Source: an uncultured candidate division WPS-2 bacterium (GTDB lineage Bacteria > Vulcanimicrobiota > Vulcanimicrobiia > Vulcanimicrobiales > Vulcanimicrobiaceae). From it: a stretch of DNA of 28,154 nucleotides. Where the stretch lies: assembly GCA_937927945.1 (NCBI GenBank), contig CALEYW010000010.1, forward strand, positions 1-28,154, in the 5' to 3' direction. Numbering within the stretch: position 1 is the stretch's first letter; each line of letters opens with the position of its first letter. Of this stretch, positions 23,137-28,154 are shown piece after piece. The notes beneath the pieces are model-generated. The model saw nothing but the letters and a program-made list of their open reading frames with translations. It was not told where the DNA came from and did no database searches. The position numbers were made by a program, and so were the translations under genes.

Positions 23137-23691
23137 CTAGGCCGCCACGCCTCCGGCTGTGCGTAACCGCCGCAGCCGGAGTGCGAGGCCGATCAACAAC
23201 ACGCCGGCGACGATCGCGTAGAAGCTGACCATCCACACCAAGGCGAAGAGACCGAACGCCGGCGACCAGAAGATCGCGATCCCGAAGATCACCGACACGA
23301 CGCCGGACAAGAGCCACAGCAATTCACCGGGCACGTGGAGCCGCGCGGTGAGCGCGGACGCGATCGCGAGCACGCCCGTGACGATCGCCCACGCGCCCAG
23401 CAGCACCGCGAGCGTGAGCACCGCGAGCCCAGGCCATAGCGCGGCGCAGATTCCGGCGACGATGCCGACCACGCCTTCGAGCAGGAGCCAGCCCCAGCGT
23501 CCGCCGGCGTGCCGCATCCTGGTCGCTGCGACCAGGGCGAGGATTCCGTCGACGAATGCGTAGGCGCCGAAAAGGATCGCGATCACCCACAGCCCCGCGA
23601 CGGGGAAGGCCAACAACGCGATTCCGAAGGCGAGCGCCAGCAAGCCGCGGATCAGGAAAAGCCACCAGTGCGAAACGAGACGATCGAGCAT
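23137..23691 (-). CDS. HdeD-family (DUF308) membrane protein
   Basis: A 184-residue protein with six hydrophobic helices arranged as three repeated pairs, as in HdeD/DUF308 proteins. Typical segments are LIRGLLALAFGIALLAFP, LEGVVGIVAGICAALWPG and LLSGVVSVIFGIAIFWSP. HdeD is linked to acid resistance in E. coli, but most homologues are uncharacterised. The start at 23691 is set by GGAGGT 9 bp upstream; that site itself overlaps an upstream ATG six codons earlier. It converges on the GNAT gene 20 bp away. Confidence 0.87.
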   Translation of the reverse strand: MLDRLVSHWWLFLIRGLLALAFGIALLAFPVAGLWVIAILFGAYAFVDGILALVAATRMRHAGGRWGWLLLEGVVGIVAGICAALWPGLAVLTLAVLLGAWAIVTGVLAIASALTARLHVPGELLWLLSGVVSVIFGIAIFWSPAFGLFALVWMVSFYAIVAGVLLIGLALRLRRLRTAGGVAA

Positions 23692-23730
23692 GGGCGTGAC
23701 CTCCATCACGAGTCATACCCATCGCCGCGT

Positions 23731-23976
23731 TCAGAGATAGCAGTGACTCTGCGTGACCGCGGCGGACGAGCCGGATGCAGGATAGAATTTCGTCTCGACC
23801 CGCATGCACGAGTGTCCGCTGCGGTACTCCTCGAAGACCGCCTTCGTGACCTGACGATAGTCGGGCCCGTTGATGAGGTAGTACTCGGTCTTGACGTAGT
23901 CGTTCGCGGCGAATGCCGCGACGGGTATCAGGCTAAGGGCGGACGCGAGCAACGCGTTGACGAGGTGATGGCGCAC
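23731..23976 (-). CDS. Small secreted protein of unknown function
   Basis: An 81-residue protein with a clear signal peptide: charged start, hydrophobic ALLASALSLIPVAAFA and a predicted cut after AFA. The mature part is about 58 residues with two Cys (HSCMR and SHCYL), which could form a disulfide. The start is GTG with GGAGG 6 bp upstream. I do not recognise a family. It lies just upstream of the HdeD-like gene on the same strand (gap 39 bp) and may share its transcript. Confidence 0.65.
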   Translation of the reverse strand: MRHHLVNALLASALSLIPVAAFAANDYVKTEYYLINGPDYRQVTKAVFEEYRSGHSCMRVETKFYPASGSSAAVTQSHCYL

Positions 23977-24183
23977 TGAAGGCCTCCGTGGTTCGTGGGC
24001 GCAGTCACACTGCTGCGCTCGTACGAATCATCTCCGAAGGCTGCGGTCCGCGAAACAACCATTTTATCGTAAAATCCGGCGATTCTACAGCTAGCTGCCG
24101 CACGCCCGTTTTGCGAGATCAGAGGAACGGAGCGATCAATTGGCCTAGCTGTATTCGACGGGTGTCACAGTAAGGAAAAGTCT
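23977..24183. promoter_or_regulatory. Intergenic region with AT-rich dyads before the phosphatase gene
   Basis: The gap between the divergent secreted-protein and phosphatase genes holds ATTTTA-TCG-TAAAAT (24061-24075) and the palindrome CAGCTAGCTG (24088-24097). The first is AT-rich in an otherwise GC-rich window and is a reasonable operator or promoter candidate. No RNA gene is evident. Confidence 0.35.
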
Positions 24184-25017
24184 ATGGAAGGCGAGGTCGG
24201 CACACCCGCTCCGCTTACCGCACCGGCCGAAAGTGTTTCGTCGTCAAAGGCGAGGGATGCGGTAACGAACGGCGGCGGTAACGTTCCGAACTGGAACGCG
24301 GCAAAGCTCCTCGTGGAGCATCTCTTCGCGCGCGGCAACACGGAGATCGCCGGCGTGGAGTACGCGGTGGGCTACCGCCTCGCGCACGGTCTCACCGGCG
24401 GCGACATCGTCGACGTCTATCACTTCGACAACGATGCGGTCTCGTTCAGCATCGCCGACATCTCCGGCAAGGGAACCGAAGCCGCTGTCCACGCGGCGAT
24501 GGTGAAGTACGGCCTGCGCGCATACGCTTCGCAGGGCCTGACTCCCGAACGCGTGTTGCGCTCGCTCGACCGTCTCTACCTCGAAAACAACGCGTTCGAA
24601 AAAATCGAGTCGTTCGCATCCGTGTTCTTCGCGATGGTGGACACGTCGCGCCGCATGATGCACTACGCGTCGGGCGGCCACGAAGCCGCCGCGATCATCG
24701 TCCCCGGCGAGCTCCCGAAAACGATGGCGCCGACCGCGCCGCTGATCGGCGTCTTCGAGGACCAGCACGATCTCTTCAAGCAGGCCTTCGTTCATCTGCC
24801 GCCGGGTACGCTCTTCGTTGCCACGACCGACGGTATCACCGAAGCGCGCTCACCGGACCGCGCGTTCTTCGGGATGGAAGGCTTCCTCGACGTCGTCGAA
24901 GCGTACGCCGAGGCGCCTGCCGAAATGATCGTGCACGCGCTGATCGATCGCGCGCACGAGTTCAGCCAAGGAAACCTCCGCGACGACATCGCAGTCGTTG
25001 CAGCGCGCTTCCCCTAA
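24184..25017 (+). CDS. SpoIIE-type PP2C serine/threonine phosphatase
   Basis: A 277-residue protein. A short N-terminal tail of about 35 residues is followed by one PP2C_SIG/RsbU domain: GGDIVDVYHF, IADISGKGTEAAVHAA (metal-binding aspartates), YASGGHEAAAIIV, LFVATTDGITEAR and the terminal RDDIAVVAARF. These enzymes dephosphorylate anti-sigma-factor antagonists or related partner-switch proteins. There is no attached PAS, GAF or receiver domain, so any sensing must come from elsewhere, and no partner genes (anti-sigma kinase, STAS) lie nearby. AAGGAAAAG precedes the ATG. Confidence 0.9.
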   Translation: MEGEVGTPAPLTAPAESVSSSKARDAVTNGGGNVPNWNAAKLLVEHLFARGNTEIAGVEYAVGYRLAHGLTGGDIVDVYHFDNDAVSFSIADISGKGTEAAVHAAMVKYGLRAYASQGLTPERVLRSLDRLYLENNAFEKIESFASVFFAMVDTSRRMMHYASGGHEAAAIIVPGELPKTMAPTAPLIGVFEDQHDLFKQAFVHLPPGTLFVATTDGITEARSPDRAFFGMEGFLDVVEAYAEAPAEMIVHALIDRAHEFSQGNLRDDIAVVAARFP

Positions 25018-25024
25018 CGAGCCG

Positions 25025-25534
25025 TCAGCCGCCGTGGTCGCCGTGGTCGCCGCCGTCATGGTGATGATCGCCGTCGTGACCGCGGCGCTCCCGCCCATAT
25101 CGGCCACTGTCGTCGCCATGGCGGCGGCCGTTGTAGCCGCGCGGGTAGTAGGCTACGGCGTTTTGACCGCAGCGATCTTCGCCGTCGTCACCGCCGTAAC
25201 CGCAGCGACGGCCGTTGCCGTTGCCCGTATACAGGACGTCGCCGTTCGGATAGGCGACTCGCCCGTCGGCGTACACGAGACCACCGTCCGCCGTCCTTCC
25301 CACGACGGTATCGCGCGCGATGCGTGCGCGACGCGCATTGTTGGAGATGATGATCGCTGCGGCGACCGCGGCCGCGCCCAGGATGATGTTGCGGGTCGAG
25401 GCCGCCCCGTCGGCGCGGGCCGGGAGCGGCCCGGCGAACCCGAACAGGAATGCGAGCATCGCGATCGCCGCGACGAGTCGGATTCGCGCACGCGACGGAT
25501 GCGCGCCGGATTGAGCATGAACGTATGAAGACAT
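25025..25534 (-). CDS. Secreted or membrane-anchored protein with Gly/His/Asp-rich tail
   Basis: A 169-residue protein with an N-terminal signal (IRLVAAIAMLAFLFGFAGPLPARA), a second hydrophobic stretch (IILGAAAVAAAIIISNNARR) and a middle part with repeated Gly-Asn-Tyr turns (VYADGRVAYPNGDVLYTGNG). The tail ends in a low-complexity run of His, Asp, Gly and Arg, which may bind metal ions. I know no named family. The start at 25534 has GGAGGT 9 bp upstream. It converges on the phosphatase gene 7 bp away. Confidence 0.7.
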   Translation of the reverse strand: MSSYVHAQSGAHPSRARIRLVAAIAMLAFLFGFAGPLPARADGAASTRNIILGAAAVAAAIIISNNARRARIARDTVVGRTADGGLVYADGRVAYPNGDVLYTGNGNGRRCGYGGDDGEDRCGQNAVAYYPRGYNGRRHGDDSGRYGRERRGHDGDHHHDGGDHGDHGG

Positions 25535-25641
25535 GAAGAAACCTCCGTGCCTCTTCAAACGTCTCCCGCACGGCGAACCGTTCTGTGCTCCACCGCACAA
25601 TGCGATTCGCCGTGCCCCAAAGCGCTTTCTATCGCAATCGG

Positions 25642-26016
25642 CTAGCCGTGACAGACGGCTTCTATCCGATAGCCGTCGGGGTCACGAAGGAACGCTGCGA
25701 AATACGTTTCGCCGTACTCAGGACAGACCGCCGGCGCGCCTTCGTCGACGGCGCCTTGCGCGATGCCGGCGGCATGGAATTGTGTTGCTGCGTCCGACGT
25801 AGCCGCATTGAAAGCAAGATGCGAGCGCGGACTCCACGCGATGACGATACCGGATTCTTGCTTGATCGCGAAGTTTTCGTCCTCGCCGGGATGGCCATAT
25901 CCAGCGGCGTCCGCGGTGGTCCAGACGCGGACAAAACCGAGCGGAGCGAGGACGACATCGTAGAGCGCGATGGAGCGCGCGAGGTCCGAGACTCCGAACG
26001 AGATGTGGTCGAGCAT
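25642..26016 (-). CDS. VOC-family (glyoxalase/bleomycin-resistance fold) protein
   Basis: A 124-residue single VOC domain: MLDHISFGVSDLARSIALYD at the start, then GFVRVWTT, and the C-terminal FLRDPDGYRIEAVCHG with the metal-ligand glutamate. The N-terminal His (DHISFGV) is the other usual ligand. The fold covers glyoxalases, dioxygenases and drug-binding proteins; the substrate is unknown. The start at 26016 gives the family N-terminus; a TTG four codons upstream is possible. Neither has a good Shine-Dalgarno site. The gap 25535-25641 shows nothing I can name. Confidence 0.87.
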   Translation of the reverse strand: MLDHISFGVSDLARSIALYDVVLAPLGFVRVWTTADAAGYGHPGEDENFAIKQESGIVIAWSPRSHLAFNAATSDAATQFHAAGIAQGAVDEGAPAVCPEYGETYFAAFLRDPDGYRIEAVCHG

Positions 26017-26060
26017 GCGTCGGCGCAACGTGCCGGTCGGATCAAGACCGCACTACGCGG

Positions 26061-26435
26061 TCATTCGACGGGGCCGCTGTCCGGGATGCGCTGCATGATC
26101 GTGTGTGCGAGCTGGTTCGGGTCCTCGCCATCGGGAAGCTGCACCGCGATACGCGGATAGCGCTCTCCGCGCATCTCGACGACGAGGCAGTCGCGCGAAC
26201 CGCTCGCATCGACGAAGATCAGGCCCTGCGGGTTGGCGAAGACGCCGACGGACTTGTAGAAGCCCAGGTTCGTCCCTTCGAGCTTGTACTGCAGTTCCAG
26301 GTCTTCGAAGCTGCTCACGTACGCATTGGTGACGTGCGCAAACGGGATGTGAAACGACCCGTGAAAGCCCAAGAGCCTATCGATCAGCGAAACATCGATC
26401 TCCAGGCTGTCGTCCTGGATCTTCACTTCGGACAC
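26061..26435 (-). CDS. PH-like domain protein of unknown function
   Basis: A 124-residue soluble protein with a beta-rich pattern similar to small bacterial PH-like proteins: DDSLEIDVSLIDRLLGFHGSF then IPFAHVTNAYVS, GTNLGFYKSVGVFANPQGLIFVDA and a C-terminal helix. The start is GTG, which gives MSEVKIQDDS. The upstream GGGGAC is only a weak ribosome site. It lies 44 bp upstream of the VOC gene on the same strand, so the two may be one unit. It stands right next to the IS end at 26443, which supplies its upstream sequence and perhaps its promoter. Confidence 0.65.
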   Translation of the reverse strand: MSEVKIQDDSLEIDVSLIDRLLGFHGSFHIPFAHVTNAYVSSFEDLELQYKLEGTNLGFYKSVGVFANPQGLIFVDASGSRDCLVVEMRGERYPRIAVQLPDGEDPNQLAHTIMQRIPDSGPVE

Positions 26436-26442
26436 GGGTCCC

Positions 26443-26466
26443 CCTAGGAGTTTGTCTGACTTGACG
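26443..26466 (-). repeat. 3' terminal repeat of an IS remnant
   Basis: Reading inward from 26443 on the plus strand, the sequence is CCTAGGAGTTTGTCTGACTT, then GACG. The first 14 bases are identical to the inverted copy at 43-56, and the following GACTT and GACG are also shared. It lies about 100 bp downstream of the transposase stop, as expected for the right end of an IS. Confidence 0.6.
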
Positions 26467-26557
26467 TTGCGCAGTTGCGGATTTGGGATGGCTTATGAAG
26501 CGACTTCTGGCGGTCCCGGTAAGGCGAAGGCGGCGCTTTAGCCATGTGCTTTCCCCT

Positions 26558-26686
26558 TCACGTGGCGCTCAGCGTGTGCAATCGTTTGATGTTCCATGCA
26601 CTGCAACCCAACAGATATTCTCCACTCGCTTTTTGATGGCCGCGAAGCAAGAACTGCCGGAAGCCCATCACGCGCTTGACGGTCAT
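26558..26686 (-). pseudogene. C-terminal remnant of an IS1182-like transposase
   Basis: Forty-two codons on the minus strand contain VKRVMGFRQFLLRGHQKA and SAWNIKRLHTLSAT, followed by TGA. This is the conserved C-terminal end of DDE transposases of the IS1182 type (GFRxFLLRG ... AWNxKRLH). Nothing like a transposase precedes it, so the first roughly 90% of the gene, including the catalytic DDE residues, has been deleted with a junction near 26687. With the terminal repeat at 26443 it marks the scar of an old insertion. Confidence 0.7.
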
Positions 26687-26704
26687 GCCTCGGGAGGTTC
26701 TCTG

Positions 26705-27058
26705 ATGGCGACCACGATCGTGATCCAGGCCAACGGACCCCTTCCCCTCAGCGGTTCGTTCACGCTTCCGCGCTCAGCCTACCCGGCGGCCTTGGTCGTC
26801 TACGGTTCCGGCTATACGCAGCGCCCGGGGGTCCCGATCGGGTGCGGGATCAGTCTGAACGGCAATGCCACCGGTAAGACCGCGACGATCTTCGCCAATC
26901 ATGAGCTGACACACTTGGCTTTCGTACCGGGAGCCGTCGCGGTCGAGGATGACACGGCGGCGGGTGCCGGCGTCAACTACACCGTCGGACTCACACCCCT
27001 CAACGCCCAGACGGTGACCGATAACTCCGATAGTTTCCTCGTCGTCTTACATCACTAA
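26705..27058 (+). CDS. Orphan protein, probably beta-rich
   Basis: A 117-residue protein with no family I recognise. It has many Thr, Ala and Gly residues, alternating hydrophobic stretches (TIVIQANG, PAALVVYGSGY, LAFVPGAVAVEDD) and ends in SFLVVLHH. The pattern suggests a beta-sandwich. There is no signal peptide. The start ATG has GGGAGGTT 5 bp upstream. That ribosome site lies within a few bases of the deletion junction of the IS remnant. The longer frame starting at 26483 crosses the remnant and is rejected. Confidence 0.6.
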   Translation: MATTIVIQANGPLPLSGSFTLPRSAYPAALVVYGSGYTQRPGVPIGCGISLNGNATGKTATIFANHELTHLAFVPGAVAVEDDTAAGAGVNYTVGLTPLNAQTVTDNSDSFLVVLHH

Positions 27059-27185
27059 CCCGCGACATATCGCGCGGGAGCGAGATAGTCGATGCTGGCA
27101 ACGTTTCTGATCGTGCTCGCGACGACGCTGAACCTGCCGTAGCCGATCCCGCCCGTGAGGTACGGTCGCGGCTCCCGGGTATCAT

Positions 27186-27665
27186 TTGAATTCGCATGGG
27201 TGCATCACCGCTGGGCAAGCCGATGCATTCGCTGCTGCGAACGCGTTGCAGCGGCGGAAAAGCGTGGTGGCCGCCCAACACGACGCCGATCCAAAGTCGT
27301 ACTTGCGGGCGCTGCGCGAAGCACAGCAGGAGAACCGCTCGACGTGGAACACCGACCTTACGACACGATTGCCGTTCAGCATCGCACTCTATCGGGCGCA
27401 CCGCGTCCGCGAGGCGATGCCGCAATGGCGCGTTCTCCTGAGCAGGGAACGCGCAGGCGAGCTGGACGCGGGCACCCGCGCCGCACTCCACGGGCGCTTT
27501 CACGATTCGCTCGTCGCGTACGCGCTCTCTCCGCCGCCGTTCAATCAGGTTACCTTCGGAGATAGCGGTGCCGCGTTCAACCTGCAGCGCGGGCTGAACG
27601 CCGCGGCCCGCAGCGATCTCACGGATGCGGGGACATTCTTGGGCTATACCCTCGAACGCTCCTGA
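27186..27665 (+). CDS. Hypothetical protein
   Basis: A 159-residue frame with high third-position GC, consistent with coding. It is soluble and mostly helical in its first half (ADAFAAANALQRRKS, SYLRALREAQQENR) with no signal peptide, membrane segment or motif I recognise. The only available start is TTG at 27186 with no Shine-Dalgarno site; an upstream stop limits the frame at 27158. It may therefore be a truncated relic of a longer gene. The region 27059-27185 shows no gene. Confidence 0.4.
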   Translation: MNSHGCITAGQADAFAAANALQRRKSVVAAQHDADPKSYLRALREAQQENRSTWNTDLTTRLPFSIALYRAHRVREAMPQWRVLLSRERAGELDAGTRAALHGRFHDSLVAYALSPPPFNQVTFGDSGAAFNLQRGLNAAARSDLTDAGTFLGYTLERS

Positions 27666-27723
27666 GGTTCGGGTGAGGATCTTCAGTCGAGCCGGCTCGC
27701 CGCAGCCCCGCGGCGTACGGGCC

Positions 27724-28154
27724 CTAGTATTTCTTGTACGGTAGAAATTTTCCAGACATCGTGATCTTCACCCGGTCGCCTTTCGGATCGGCCTGCCGTT
27801 CGATTTGCATATCGAAGTCGATCGCGCTCATGATGCCATCGCCGAACTCTTCCTGAATGAGCGCCTTCCACGTGGTTCCGTACACTTGCACGAGTTCGTG
27901 AAAGCGATAGATCAGCGGATCGGTGGGCGGACCGGCCGGCAACGATCCGCGGTAGGGAATCTCGGTGAGCAATTGGCGTTCTTCGTCACTGAGCTCGAGC
28001 AGTTCCGCTGCCTTTGTGGCCTCGTCGTCGTCCAAGCGCATCTGCCCAAAGAGTGCCGCCGTGGTCACGATGGGTGACGCCGTGCCGATCGTCGTCGCGA
28101 TCTGCTTCCACGTCAGCTTTTTCGCCCGTTTCCGGCTCTGAATCGTCAGGGTCA
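27724..28154 (-). CDS. cynS: Cyanate hydratase (cyanase), start beyond the right edge
   Basis: Cyanase converts cyanate and bicarbonate to ammonia and CO2. The visible 142 codons include the N-terminal helix-turn-helix-like region (RAKKLTWKQIATTIG, then TTAALFGQ) and the C-terminal catalytic domain, with the three active-site residues: Arg and Glu in YRFHELVQVYG and Ser in GDGIMSAIDF. The ending GKFLPYKKY matches the family end. Only about the first 10-15 residues are missing to the right. The enzyme forms a decamer. No cyanate transporter or carbonic anhydrase is visible in the window. Confidence 0.93.
   Translation of the reverse strand, partial: TLTIQSRKRAKKLTWKQIATTIGTASPIVTTAALFGQMRLDDDEATKAAELLELSDEERQLLTEIPYRGSLPAGPPTDPLIYRFHELVQVYGTTWKALIQEEFGDGIMSAIDFDMQIERQADPKGDRVKITMSGKFLPYKKY

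Noticed and set aside
27155..27565. Alternative plus-strand frame overlapping the hypothetical gene at 27186
   Set aside because: It is Arg-rich with shadow-frame composition, while the 27186 frame has better third-position GC.
1..28154. CRISPR array, rRNA, prophage or replication origin
   Set aside because: I saw no regular repeat-spacer pattern, no rRNA-like conserved sequence, no phage structural genes and no DnaA-box cluster.

Overview
The window is GC-rich, with strong G/C preference at third codon positions, densely packed genes and many 4-bp start/stop overlaps (ATGA, GTGA). The mix of molybdenum hydroxylase and Cox accessory genes, a DUF5069 protein, an ECF42-type sigma factor with its DGPF partner, several SpoIIE/PH-like proteins of unknown role and frequent GTG/TTG starts suggests a free-living aerobic soil bacterium. 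A deep lineage such as Candidatus Eremiobacterota (WPS-2) is my best guess, but there is no rRNA or other taxonomic marker here, so this is tentative.

Layout. 1-2.5 kb: on the minus strand, the end of an insertion sequence running off the left edge, a DUF5069 protein, a cystathionine gamma-synthase/lyase-type enzyme preceded by a Met-rich leader ORF and terminator hairpin (a likely attenuator), and a cupin. 2.7-10.2 kb: a molybdenum hydroxylase cluster of form II type. The structural genes coxS-coxL-coxM lie on the minus strand, and coxL is interrupted by an in-frame UGA. Divergent to them are coxD (MoxR ATPase), coxE (VWA), a split XdhC pair and coxG, all overlapping by 4 bp. 10.2-13.8 kb: an AhpD-like protein, homoserine dehydrogenase, an MmyB-type regulator and a divergent aldo/keto reductase. 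13.8-18.7 kb, minus strand: a secreted circularly permuted PHB-depolymerase-like esterase, an NCS2 purine permease coupled to a PYROXD2/CrtI-like oxidoreductase, and a PH-domain membrane protein. 18.8-21.4 kb: the DGPF/ECF42 sigma pair convergent with trpS. 21.5-23.1 kb: a Xre-RES toxin-antitoxin operon with a third, frameshifted GNAT gene. 23.1-28.2 kb: an HdeD-like membrane protein, small secreted proteins, a SpoIIE-type phosphatase, a glyoxalase-fold protein, a PH-like protein, an IS remnant, two orphans and a cyanase cut by the right edge.

How genes work together. The Cox cluster is a coherent unit: S/L/M form the enzyme, while D/E, XdhC and G are expected to mature it. Without readthrough of the UGA the large subunit would lose its active-site glutamate. 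The cystathionine enzyme and homoserine dehydrogenase both belong to methionine metabolism but are not in one operon. The two IS ends (43-56 and 26443-26456) carry the same sequence in inverted orientation and match the 5' and 3' ends of one IS type, so the 26 kb between them is bracketed by related elements.
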